Shown here: positions 30,683-40,344 of the stretch, in pieces
Layout: each line of letters opens with the position of its first letter
Position numbering within the stretch: position 1 is the stretch's first letter
DNA from: an uncultured Dehalococcoidia bacterium
GTDB taxonomy: Bacteria; Chloroflexota; Dehalococcoidia; Lucifugimonadales; Lucifugimonadaceae
NCBI GenBank assembly: GCA_913048295.1
Contig: CAJWWK010000001.1
Location: forward strand, 33,054 to 97,053
Direction of reading: 5' to 3'
Length of the DNA: 64,000 bases
Translations under genes and position numbers: made by a program
The notes under the pieces: model-generated
What the model saw: only the letters and a program-made list of their open reading frames with translations
The model's database searches: none
Told to the model about the DNA's origin: nothing

Positions 30683-31050
30683 CTGTCCTCTCTCGCGCTA
30701 CCCGTGGCTGACGCACTGAACTGAATCCTCAGGCGGCCCATCGACTGGCGCATCGTTTCATCGAGTATCGAATACGAAACGTTAGATGCCTCGGGTTTCG
30801 CGGTGATGATTACGTCCCAGCCGTCGGCAATATTCATATCGGAGAAGGCCTGGCATAATCGTCGTTTGATCAGGTTTCGGCTGACGGCGTTACCGACTCG
30901 TTTGCTTACAGAGAGTCCGATTCTCGAAAAGGGGAGGTCGTTACGCAGTACGGCCACGTTCACATAATCGCCAGATTTCCGCTTGCCGCGCGTAAATACT
31001 CGGCGGAACTCCGCCGGGCGTCGAATTCGCTGCTTGGTGGGGATGGCCAA
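30679..31050 (-). CDS. rnpA: Ribonuclease P protein component
   Basis: RRPAEFRRVFTRGKRKSGDYVNVAVL, RIGLSVSKRVGNAVSRNLIKRRLCQAF. Confidence 0.95.
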   Translation of the reverse strand: MAIPTKQRIRRPAEFRRVFTRGKRKSGDYVNVAVLRNDLPFSRIGLSVSKRVGNAVSRNLIKRRLCQAFSDMNIADGWDVIITAKPEASNVSYSILDETMRQSMGRLRIQFSASATGSAREDR

Positions 31051-31063
31051 TTGATACGACTTA

Positions 31064-31201
31064 CTAAACGGTTAGCCGTACTCTGCCCTTGCCGCGACGA
31101 CGTGCCAGAACGGCACGACCGCCTTTGGTGCTCATCCGTGAACGAAAACCGTGCACGCGGGCACGGTGTCGTGTTTTTGGTTGGTAGGTGCGCTTTGGCA
31201 T
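31064..31201 (-). CDS. rpmH: 50S ribosomal protein L34 (absent from the supplied ORF track, below its size cutoff)
   Basis: Hand translation: [45 protein letters not shown]. Confidence 0.97.
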   Translation of the reverse strand: MPKRTYQPKTRHRARVHGFRSRMSTKGGRAVLARRRGKGRVRLTV

Positions 31202-31444
31202 ATTTGGTGGTGGGAAGCCCTGGGGCGATTCGGTTGATCGGACGGCTCAACCGGGTGCGTGGGTCGGTGGAATCCGGGAGAACGGTAGGCGTCAATTTTA
31301 AGTTCGAGAGACTCAAGGTGTCAAACGATTTTGAACTGTTTATTTGACGGTCTCAAAAAAAGCTAACTATCATTAGAGCATTGTCCTCCTGAATTTTATT
31401 GGTGGGAAACAGGTCATACCGAATCCCACGGAGTAAGGCACAAC

Positions 31445-32287
31445 ATGGCAACTACGTCTGAAGCACCCGACCAAATTCAGGAAGAACAGGAAGCACTTTC
31501 GCTCAACATAGCGTTTCAGACATACGTAAGACAGTTGCCACAGGATGTGAAGAGGGCCGCGCAGCCTGAAATCGCCAAGTTCGTCAGGTGGATAGGCGGC
31601 GAGCGGACCATCAACACTCTGATCCCATCAGAGATTGGCGAATACAACGAGGTGTTTGGTGCCCGCACTGCCACACGAGATGCCACCGAGCGACTTAGCG
31701 CGGTAAAACTTTTTCTGGCCTTCTTGAAGAAGAAGGGTCATATCGAAATTAATCTGGCCCAGCATCTGCGACTCCGAAAGTCACGGACCGCGGCATCAAG
31801 GGCGATCACGTTAGCTGACCCGACTCGCAGCGTTCGCCTTACCCAGAGCGGTTATAACGAAATGACGAAGCAGCTTTCTCAGTTGCAAGACGAGCGCATA
31901 AAGATCGTCGTAGATATCCAGAAGGCCGCTGCCGATGGCGACGTCCGAGAAAATGCCCCCCTCGAGGCCGCCCGCGAAGCCCAGGGAATGACGAACGGCA
32001 AAATCCGAGAGATCGAAGCAACGCTTAAGGTCGCGGTCATAATCGATGCCACAGAGCAGGACAGCGAACGAGTCCACATTGGTTCCAAGGTCGAGATCAC
32101 CGAGACTGAATCAGAAAAGGTATTGAAGTATCAGGTGGTCGAACCCAACGAGGCAAACCCGCTCACCGGGAAGATTTCAATCGTATCCCCGGTCGGTTCG
32201 GCAATTCTGGGCCATAAGCTTGGCGATGAGGTCAACGTAACAACCCCGAGGGGTCAACAGGTATACAAGATCGTAAAGACCTCCTAG
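31445..32287 (+). CDS. GreA/GreB-family transcription factor with an N-terminal integrase core-binding-like domain
   Basis: C-terminal GreA (LTQSGYNEMTKQLSQLQDER...AAADGDVRENAPLEAAREAQG...GSKVEI...SPVGSAILGHKLGDEV); about 120 aa N-terminal extension. Confidence 0.88.
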   Translation: MATTSEAPDQIQEEQEALSLNIAFQTYVRQLPQDVKRAAQPEIAKFVRWIGGERTINTLIPSEIGEYNEVFGARTATRDATERLSAVKLFLAFLKKKGHIEINLAQHLRLRKSRTAASRAITLADPTRSVRLTQSGYNEMTKQLSQLQDERIKIVVDIQKAAADGDVRENAPLEAAREAQGMTNGKIREIEATLKVAVIIDATEQDSERVHIGSKVEITETESEKVLKYQVVEPNEANPLTGKISIVSPVGSAILGHKLGDEVNVTTPRGQQVYKIVKTS

Positions 32288-32480
32288 CGGGAAACCCGCC
32301 CCGTGCGATAGCCTTTCTCCGGCTCGATTGTTTTTGCTGGCGAAGGTGTCCGGGGTTTCAGTAATGGACCGAATTCCGGCTACTCGCGCCATGAAAATCT
32401 TCGAAATAACGCCGGGCTACGGGCCAGGGTTGCGGGCCGGTCAACGGGTCAAGTCGTTTAGATAGAAAGGTAATCTCTCG

Positions 32481-33473
32481 TTGCTCGAAACTTTCAACCA
32501 CTGGTTGATTTTTAATGCCGTCCTCGTAGCCCTGCTGATATTCGACCTGCTGATTCTGACGCGCAAAAGTCGCGTTGTCGGAATGAAAGAAGCAGCGTGG
32601 CTCACCGCATTCTGGACTCTTGTGGCCGGCGCAGTGGGTGTGTGGATTTTCGTTGCAGGCAGCGAACAGCAGGGTGGTGAATACTTTGCTGGCTACGTGG
32701 CCGAACGCGCGCTCAGCATCGACAACCTGTTTGTTTTTATCGTCATCTTTGGATACTTCTCGCTGCCAAAATCGTACGAGGCCCGCGGGCTTTTGTTTGG
32801 CATTGTAGGGGCATTGCTGGCACGGGCGGTTTTCATCGCAGCCGGAGTGGCCGTCATATCGGCATTTGCGTGGTTCTTGTACGTCCTCGGCGCGTTCCTG
32901 ATCTACACGGCATACAAGCTGGCCTTTGTGGGCGACCATGAAGTCAATCCCGGTAAAAACATTGCGGTGAGGCTATTCCGTAAGTTGATGCCCGTAAGCG
33001 ATGAGTTTGACGGGACGAAATTCTTCACCCGCATGAACGGTGTTCGGGCTGCCACCCCGTTCCTGCTCGTGGTAATTGTGCTGGCAACCACGGACGTGGT
33101 GTTCGCCATCGATTCGATACCGACTGTATTCGGTATCACGGACGACCCGTTCATTGTGTGGTCGTCGAACGCGATGGCGGTTCTGGGAATGCGACCCCTG
33201 TTTTTCCTGCTCGTCGGGATGGTCAAGCTATTCCGTTATTTGCAGTTCGGGCTGGCCGCGATTCTTGGCTTCGTCGGCCTGAAGATGATCGTCGAGACGG
33301 CGTTTGAAGACTTTCACGTGATCGGCAAACTCGAAGATATCTATCTTTCTCTCGTCATAATTCTCGGTATCCTCATCGGTAGCGTACTTTTGTCGATAAT
33401 CCTGCCCGACGATGACGACGATATTGATGAAAACTCCCTTCACATCGTGGGAAGTACGGAAACGGATAACTAA
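32481..33473 (+). CDS. TerC/Alx-family integral membrane protein
   Basis: ERALSIDNLFVFIVIFGYF, ATTDVVFAIDSIPTVFGIT, multiple TM helices. Confidence 0.92.
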   Translation: MLETFNHWLIFNAVLVALLIFDLLILTRKSRVVGMKEAAWLTAFWTLVAGAVGVWIFVAGSEQQGGEYFAGYVAERALSIDNLFVFIVIFGYFSLPKSYEARGLLFGIVGALLARAVFIAAGVAVISAFAWFLYVLGAFLIYTAYKLAFVGDHEVNPGKNIAVRLFRKLMPVSDEFDGTKFFTRMNGVRAATPFLLVVIVLATTDVVFAIDSIPTVFGITDDPFIVWSSNAMAVLGMRPLFFLLVGMVKLFRYLQFGLAAILGFVGLKMIVETAFEDFHVIGKLEDIYLSLVIILGILIGSVLLSIILPDDDDDIDENSLHIVGSTETDN

Positions 33474-36391
33474 TGGTGGTTTCTACATCAAAACTGGCGA
33501 TTGATTCCGCCACCGGAGATCTCGAGGCCGACCTGCGCGCCGCAGTTGGCGGCGAGGTACGTTTCGACACAATATCCCGGAACATGTACTCGACCGACGC
33601 TTCTATCTACCAGATGGAACCGGTTGGAGTTGTGATCCCACGCGACGCAGCTGATGTGCAGGCAGCAATCGAAATAGCGGGCAAGAATGGCGTCGCGGTG
33701 TTACCGAGAGGTGGCGGGACTGGTCTTTCGGGCCAGACCGTGAACCACGCGGTCGTAATTGACTTTTCAAAATATATGTATGACGTCCTCGAGATCAACC
33801 GCGAAGAGCATTGGGTGCGGACTCAGCCTGGAGTCACGATCGATGAGTTGAACCGACAATTGAAGTCTTACGGGATGTTTTTTACACCCGACCCCAGTAC
33901 CTCGAGCCGCGCGAATATCGGCGGCGCAATGGGCAACAACTCATGCGGTACCCATTCGATAATCTACGGCAAGACTGTCGACCACGTGCTTGAGATGGAC
34001 GTGACATTGTCGGACGGATCGCAGACGGTTTTCGGTCTGCGCGACGCAGCGTCCTTGGAATCTCGGTTGGCCTTGAGTGGGCTGGAAGGCGATATTTATC
34101 GCGGCGTCCGGGAAATTTCGGCGCGGGCTGCGGGAGCGGCCGCGGCAAATTTTCCTAAAATTCTCAGGCGTGTAGGCGGCTACAACATCGACCGTACACA
34201 GGACCCTAATTCGCTGAACCTGACCCAGATGATGGTCGGGTCGGAAGGCACGCTTGCGGCCGTGACAGCTGCGAAGTTGAACCTTGTTCCCATTCCCGGG
34301 CACAAGGTGCTCGGAGTGGTCCATTTCAACAGCCTGAACGAGGCGATGGAGGCAACGGTAGCCATTCTTGAGGAGTCGCCATCGGCCATCGAGCACATTG
34401 GTTCGATGATCCTCGAGCAGGCACGCCTTTCGCTGGGTTTTTCACGGTCGCTGGGGTTTTTAGAGGGCGAGCCAAGCGACATCCTGGTTGTGGAGTTCAG
34501 TGGCGACCACCCTGAAGAGGTAAAGTCTCGGCTCGACCAGATGGTGAGGAACCTGGACCGCAAGAATCTCGGTTTCGCCACGACAAAGCTTTACACGACT
34601 GCACAGCAGGACGAGGTTACGGAGTTCCGGCGCGCCAATCTCGGACTTCTTATGAACATCGAAGGTGATGCAAAGCCCTTGCCTTTCGTTGAAGACACGG
34701 CGGTATCTCCCGAAAAACTCCCTGAATACGTAAAGCGGTTCGACGAGATCGTAAAGAGCCACGGGACAGTGGCCGGGTTCTACGGCCATGCAAGCGTTGG
34801 CTGTATGCACATCCGCCCGGTAATCAATGCCAAGACGCGCGATGGCATCGAAAAAATGGAGGCGATTGCGAGAGATATCTCCGACCTCGTCCTTGAGTTT
34901 GAAGGCGCGTATTCCGGCGAACACGGCGATGGTATCGTACGCGGATTTTTCACCGAAAAGATGTTCGGCCCAGAGCTGACCCAGGCATTCAGGGACGTGA
35001 AGGCGGTTTTTGATCCCGGCGGCATCATGAATCCGGGCAAGATCTTTGACACTCCAGACATCAAGGACAACCTGAGGTTTGGCGGGTCGTACAGGGCACA
35101 TCCGCTGAAGACGCGGCTGGATTTCAGCGCGGAAAACGGATTCGCGGGGGCCGTTGAGATGTGCAACGGTCTGGGCGCATGCCGAAAGTTACAGGCTGGA
35201 GCGATGTGCCCTTCATATATGGCGACTCGCGAGGAAGAACATTCGACCCGTGGAAGGGCTAACGCGCTGCGGTTCGCGCTTTCGGGAAATTTTCCGCTTG
35301 AGGCCCTCGAATCGAAAAGAATGATGCAGGTCCTCGATCTGTGTCTCGGGTGCAAATCATGCAAGTCGGAGTGCCCTTCCGAAGTCGACATGGCCAAGAT
35401 CAAGTACGAGCACCTTTACCAGTACTACAAGAACCGGCGCGTACCGCTTGGCTCGCGCCTGGTCTCCAACATCCACCGCATGAACGCGCTGGCGGCACCT
35501 GTGGCACCGATCGCGAATGCCACGAACCGCTCGTACCCGGTGCGGTTCGTGCTCGAGAAGATCGCGGGGTTCGACAGGTCCCGGCCGATGCCTAAGGTAG
35601 TTCGCCAGACTTTCCAGAAGTGGTTCGACAAAAGGAAATCAACGGACCGGCTGTCGAGCACGCGAGGAAAAATCGTGTTGTTCCACGACACGTTCATGAA
35701 TTTCAACCACCCGAGCATCGGCATCTCGGCCACTCGCCTGCTGGAAGCGCTCGGCTTCGAAGTAGTGGTGCTCAACAACCGAAAGTGCTGCGGAAGGCCG
35801 ATGATCTCGAAGGGCCTGCTGGACGAGGCTGGACAAAACGCCCGTCACAACGTCGACCTGCTGCACCCTTATGTTCATAACGGGACGAAAATAGTTGGTT
35901 GTGAGGCGAGTTGTGTCTCAGCGATGACCGACGACTGGCCCGACCTCCTGGGGGGCGATGAACGGGCCAGGGAAGTGGCTGCGGCGGTTGTCACGATCGA
36001 GCAACTTCTTGTGAGAACCCGGGGCGATGACGGTCAGCAGATCGAGTGGTCGGATCTCGAAAAACAGGTTAAATTCTTCGGTCACTGCCATCAACGAGCG
36101 CTAGAGGGTACTACTGACTCGGTAGTGGCCCTCAACATTCCGCCAGGCTACACGGCGTCTGAAATTTCGGCCGGCTGCTGCGGTATGGCAGGATCGTTCG
36201 GCTACGAGAAAAAGCACCTTGCTGTGGCGACCGCTGCTGGCGAGGACAGGTTGTTTCCGGCGGTGCGAGATGCCTCGCCGGGCGAAGAGATAGCGACCTC
36301 AGGGGTCTCGTGCCGCGAACAGATTGGCTTCAACACGGAGCGCGAGTCACGGCACGTAGTCGAGGTACTCGCTGACGCCCTTCTGCATTGA
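33473..36391 (+). CDS. FAD-linked oxidase fused to Fe-S/CCG domain protein (D-lactate dehydrogenase/GlcD-GlcF-like fusion)
   Basis: FAD-binding PRGGGTGLSGQTVN, GGAMGNNSCGTHSIIYG; CLGCKSCKSECPSEVDMAKIK; CCG motifs NNRKCCGRPMISKG, SAGCCGMAGSFGYE. Confidence 0.9.
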   Translation: MVVSTSKLAIDSATGDLEADLRAAVGGEVRFDTISRNMYSTDASIYQMEPVGVVIPRDAADVQAAIEIAGKNGVAVLPRGGGTGLSGQTVNHAVVIDFSKYMYDVLEINREEHWVRTQPGVTIDELNRQLKSYGMFFTPDPSTSSRANIGGAMGNNSCGTHSIIYGKTVDHVLEMDVTLSDGSQTVFGLRDAASLESRLALSGLEGDIYRGVREISARAAGAAAANFPKILRRVGGYNIDRTQDPNSLNLTQMMVGSEGTLAAVTAAKLNLVPIPGHKVLGVVHFNSLNEAMEATVAILEESPSAIEHIGSMILEQARLSLGFSRSLGFLEGEPSDILVVEFSGDHPEEVKSRLDQMVRNLDRKNLGFATTKLYTTAQQDEVTEFRRANLGLLMNIEGDAKPLPFVEDTAVSPEKLPEYVKRFDEIVKSHGTVAGFYGHASVGCMHIRPVINAKTRDGIEKMEAIARDISDLVLEFEGAYSGEHGDGIVRGFFTEKMFGPELTQAFRDVKAVFDPGGIMNPGKIFDTPDIKDNLRFGGSYRAHPLKTRLDFSAENGFAGAVEMCNGLGACRKLQAGAMCPSYMATREEEHSTRGRANALRFALSGNFPLEALESKRMMQVLDLCLGCKSCKSECPSEVDMAKIKYEHLYQYYKNRRVPLGSRLVSNIHRMNALAAPVAPIANATNRSYPVRFVLEKIAGFDRSRPMPKVVRQTFQKWFDKRKSTDRLSSTRGKIVLFHDTFMNFNHPSIGISATRLLEALGFEVVVLNNRKCCGRPMISKGLLDEAGQNARHNVDLLHPYVHNGTKIVGCEASCVSAMTDDWPDLLGGDERAREVAAAVVTIEQLLVRTRGDDGQQIEWSDLEKQVKFFGHCHQRALEGTTDSVVALNIPPGYTASEISAGCCGMAGSFGYEKKHLAVATAAGEDRLFPAVRDASPGEEIATSGVSCREQIGFNTERESRHVVEVLADALLH

Positions 36392-36458
36392 TTTCAACAC
36401 AGGCCTACGAGCGGCTTAACCAGCACCCCGGCGCGCGGTCACAATCAAGATTGACCGG

Positions 36459-37778
36459 TTAGTCGGCTGCCTGCTGTCCTGCGCCTTCCAATTTTGGAAA
36501 CGGCACCGTGTATGCAGCGGACGGCATCAGGTAGATCGTGGGATCCGTACGCCCGGCGGCAGCAAGGTCGGCGAGTGCTCTGCTAACGGAGGCGGCGAGC
36601 GAGTCGACCCGGGTTGCGCCGAGCATTGCCACTTCTTCTTCGTCCATCTGGGTCACGATGTACGTAATCGGCGCTTTCTGAATGGTTGAGAGCGCGGTCT
36701 GGCCGTTGATCTCGCTCTCTTTGCGCAACCCGGCGATGATGGCTTCTCGACTGCCGAGCCGGAGCCACTTTGTGAACTGATCGCCGCCCAGGCCTTCCGG
36801 ACAGGGCGCAAGCAGGATGATTCGACCATCGGGCTTTACTGCCTGATACGAGTTGAACAGTGCCTTGTGGGTCTGAACGAAGTTCTGGGTCGACGGCGAA
36901 GCAGCGATAACGAGATCGGCCTGTTGATCGATGCGGACAGCGAACAGGTCATGCGCGAATTTCGTGGCGGCCATGTGAGCGGCTTCCAGTTCTCCGGCAT
37001 AGACAGCCGCTATTTCACTGTCCCGGTTGAGAACAGTGTTGACGATGTAGTCCACGTGAGTCAGTTGCGTGGCTTCCAGCATGTCTTCAGCTACCGGGTT
37101 TCCATCGAGGCCACCAATGCGCACCGCGGGATCGATCGCATCCTCGGTAGGGTGCAGGTTCATCGAGTGATTGCTGGCTATCGTCGCTATCGAAGCGACG
37201 CCGGGAACGATCGATTTTCGTCCACCTCCGTAACCACCGAAATAGTGAAGCACTACCGCGCCCGTTGCGATTATACGGTCGGCTTCGTGAACGAGCCGGT
37301 TGATGTGGACCCGGGTGCCCCGGCTCGTGGTCCCCACATACGCCAGGTTGGCTTCATCACGGGGGTCGTGGGTAAACGCTTGGTCTTTGAAACGCTCGTA
37401 AATACCACCCCCAAGAATGCGTCGGCCTTCTTCGGCTGTCGGTCCGCGGTGAGTACCGGTGGCATACACAAAGGTGATGTCCTCTTCGGCTAGTCCAGCG
37501 GCGATGAGGCCGTCAACGAGTATCGGCAGTACCTGCTCGATGCGGGTGGTCCTGAAAGAGTCAGGAACTACGATGGCCACGGTCTCGCCGGGTTTGACTA
37601 TCTGGAAAATGCTTTGATCAAGCCCGATGGGGTTTTCGATTGCTTCCCGAATCGCATGGTCACGGTTTTCCAGAGCCTGAGCCTCGCCGACCTGCAGGGT
37701 GTCCAGTAGCCTGCCAGTAGGCAGGGTGGCCTGGATCATGTCGCCGCCGTAGGGCATTTCGATCACTGTTGAGTTCAT
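36459..37778 (-). CDS. larA: Nickel-dependent lactate racemase-family protein
   Basis: VIVPDSFRTTR, YATGTHRGPT, HYFGGYGGGRKSIVPGVASIATIASNHSMN. Confidence 0.85.
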   Translation of the reverse strand: MNSTVIEMPYGGDMIQATLPTGRLLDTLQVGEAQALENRDHAIREAIENPIGLDQSIFQIVKPGETVAIVVPDSFRTTRIEQVLPILVDGLIAAGLAEEDITFVYATGTHRGPTAEEGRRILGGGIYERFKDQAFTHDPRDEANLAYVGTTSRGTRVHINRLVHEADRIIATGAVVLHYFGGYGGGRKSIVPGVASIATIASNHSMNLHPTEDAIDPAVRIGGLDGNPVAEDMLEATQLTHVDYIVNTVLNRDSEIAAVYAGELEAAHMAATKFAHDLFAVRIDQQADLVIAASPSTQNFVQTHKALFNSYQAVKPDGRIILLAPCPEGLGGDQFTKWLRLGSREAIIAGLRKESEINGQTALSTIQKAPITYIVTQMDEEEVAMLGATRVDSLAASVSRALADLAAAGRTDPTIYLMPSAAYTVPFPKLEGAGQQAAD

Positions 37779-38097
37779 GTGCGAGGAAATTCCTGAATTC
37801 TTCTTCTTGCGGCCAGGGGTGGGGGACGACCGGTCGAAAATAGTGTCTCACGACCCGGTAGCCTGCTCAACCGAATTATCTGGCTCCGGAAGTACGAAGC
37901 ACACCTGCCGCAGAACCGGGCGAACTCCATCGCGCTCATCGGTGCCCTTGACGCCGCTAAAGCTCATATGTTCGCATCTAGCACGGGCACACCCGGCATG
38001 AAACGCAGTACACTACCGCTGTCGCCGGGATTAGATTATGGCAATAAATTTTTAGTCCGTTCGGCTTAATATCGGGTGTCGAAAGCAGGTCCTTCTG

Positions 38098-38934
38098 ATG
38101 ACGGTCTGGAAGAGAAAACCCGAGCGAACACGGGGAGTGCTAACACCGCCAGAACGTACACGGAGTAAAACTGTGGCTACAAAGAACGGAATTTCGCCGA
38201 GTGTGACGCAGCCGCTATTCGGCACCGCCGAGAACGCACGAGTAAACGGCAGGGGTCCGGCTATCTGGCTGGCTGGCGATCCCGAGGACCTGCCCGAATG
38301 GTTGGATCGCGGGGCCGCGGGAATCGTGACCAATACAGTCGTGCTGAACGACATGGTCAAGAAGTACGGCCAGTTGACCGGGGTTATCCAGCGGTACCTC
38401 GATATAACCGACAAACCCCTGGTCGTAGAGATCGATGGCCACTCGACCGAGGAGTTGCTTGATGTCGGTGAGGTCTTCACGAAGATGTCGGATCAAATCA
38501 TTTTGAAGATCCCGGCGTCGACGGATGCACTCGGCGCCTTTGCCGCGCTTAAGTCAGCCGGTGTGCCGACGTTCTGTACCACGGTGTTCACGTTGCCGCA
38601 GGCGGCGGCGGTCGCGCAGGCGGGGGTCACTCACGTACTGCCTTTCTGCGAACCTTTCAACGACGTTGGTGGCGACCCGACAAAACTGATACGCGATTGC
38701 CGCGAAATGTTCGATGGCTGGGTAGAGAGACCGTTTATCACCGCGGCACTTGTCAGGTCGGTCGACACTGCAGATGCCGCGCTCAGAGACGGGGCGGACG
38801 GGATCATCGTGTTCTGGCCGGTGTTCCGAGACATGATGCAGAGCCACCTGACTGACGAGTGGAACAAGACCTTTCTTGGCGAGTGGAACTCGATGTACGA
38901 GGCGGGTCTGCTTGATGGTGTGCCGGTGCGTTAG
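38098..38934 (+). CDS. Transaldolase-family protein
   Basis: PEWLDRGAAGIVTNTV, ILKIPASTDALGAFAALKSAGVPTFCTTVFTLPQAAAVAQAGVTHVLPF. Confidence 0.85.
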   Translation: MTVWKRKPERTRGVLTPPERTRSKTVATKNGISPSVTQPLFGTAENARVNGRGPAIWLAGDPEDLPEWLDRGAAGIVTNTVVLNDMVKKYGQLTGVIQRYLDITDKPLVVEIDGHSTEELLDVGEVFTKMSDQIILKIPASTDALGAFAALKSAGVPTFCTTVFTLPQAAAVAQAGVTHVLPFCEPFNDVGGDPTKLIRDCREMFDGWVERPFITAALVRSVDTADAALRDGADGIIVFWPVFRDMMQSHLTDEWNKTFLGEWNSMYEAGLLDGVPVR

Positions 38935-39041
38935 GGGGCGTTATGCTCCCGGCGTCCCGATCGAATCCGGACTTGGTCGCGCGTCGCAATCTACCCTCCC
39001 CTAGCCCCTCCCGCAGGGGGGGGCAGGCCTAGAAATAACAG

Positions 39042-39085
39042 AAAAAGGGCGTTCTCTCACCCGGCGAGAGAACGCCCTTTTTTTT
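39042..39085. terminator. Strong, probably bidirectional intrinsic terminator (17-bp perfect stem)
   Basis: aaaaagggcgttctctc-acccggc-gagagaacgcccttttttttt read directly; A-run and T-run on opposite flanks; sits between convergent genes. Confidence 0.92.
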
Positions 39086-39221
39086 GGCTTTGGACCGCCC
39101 CATCAGCGAACCGCTGAGGGGTTTAGCAAGTACGCCTTCTGGGGTCGGGCCAGTGGCCTATGTACCCGATACTACGTCCGGCCGGGACGAATACGGGCAC
39201 CGTATATACAGGAACTTGCGT

Positions 39222-39929
39222 TCAGTTCAGGTTCATCACGTTTCGCAGTCCGGGTGGTATCGCTCGCTGAATCGTCAGCGGCGCACCCAGTTGCGGGATG
39301 AGTTCCAGTACAAACCTTGTGCTCTTGACCACAAGCGTATCGGTGTTGGTCAATCCACCAGCGCCACCACCGTTACCCGAGCCATCCATATAAGGGATTG
39401 AGTTGGCAGAACCAACGTCAATCGCCGTCGCTCGATCCATCAGCCATACAGTAATTTCTACTTTTTCACCGTCTTACAGCAATGAATCGCTGTTGTTGTT
39501 TCCAATGAAGGAAACAGTCCATGGCACGTCACTCATACGCTGGTTTTCATCGGCATAGGAGATGGTTGTCATTGTGTTCGCGCCCACAACTATGTCCGGA
39601 TCTGTACTTGGATCGTCCGTGGTGTAGTGCGCTGTCAGGTCGACCGATTCGCCGGCAAGTGAGTTCGACACGATAAAGACGAGTTTGTGTACTGCCTGCG
39701 TGTTGCCAACGTATCCGGAGAAGGCAAACGCCGAGCCGTGCTGGCGCAACCTTGTCCTGGTCTCTTTGAGACCTGCGTGAATCGTCTGTTTGTTTGCCTC
39801 GGAGGAGAAAGCACCTGCCGAGAGTATCGTGAATGCGAACACTGATGCCACAACCACGAATGCGATTAGCACTATCGCCGTTTCAAGACCCGTGATGCCG
39901 TTCTGGCGCCGGGTGCCCCTCAGGATCAT
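39222..39929 (-). pseudogene. Archaellin (archaeal-type flagellin)-like gene interrupted by one in-frame TAA (39474-39476)
   Basis: N-terminal class III signal/archaellin helix RRQNGITGLETAIVLIAFVVVASVFAFTILSAG; after SDSLL-TAA the same frame continues DGEKVEITVWLMDRATAIDV...MDGSGNGGGAGGLTNTDTLVVKSTRFVLELIPQLGAPLTIQRAIPPGLRNVMNLN. Confidence 0.8.
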
Positions 39930-40344
39930 TTTTATGCCCCTAACTCGGTCCGTACCGTCGATTGCGATTACAGCGGAGGCCCCTCAGCTATATTCCCGAT
40001 CGCCTGCCTGTTCAGCTGTGCCACTGGGGCACTAACGGTGCGGATACCCATCACTATGTCGCTCTGGCACCAGTCGGACATCGTGGAAACTACGGACTGC
40101 TATCCGTAAAGACGAAGCTGTTCACGGCAAATGGGTATTTTTGTATTCAAGTCATGAGTTTCGTCGGGCAGAATAAATCCGATGTGGATGATTATGCGCA
40201 CGAAATATTTTCTGAGGTGCTGGTGATCCGGGAATTCGACTGTCCGTGATTTCAACAGTCCTGCTGCGAGTGAATACCCACGCGAAAAGTCCTATCCGGG
40301 GTGAGTGGGTGCGACAAACGGCACTCGGGCTTTTCAGCCACCGC

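Noticed and set aside
31202-31444. Possible oriC upstream of rpmH
   Set aside because: No dnaA/dnaN neighbour and no visible cluster of TTATCCACA-type DnaA boxes.
32288-32480. Possible yybP-ykoY (Mn) riboswitch ahead of the TerC gene
   Set aside because: Expected conserved elements not recognisable by eye; would need an Infernal search.
39474-39476. Recoding (Sec/Pyl) explanation for the archaellin in-frame stop
   Set aside because: The codon is TAA, not TGA or TAG, and lies in a non-catalytic region, so nonsense mutation or sequencing error is preferred.
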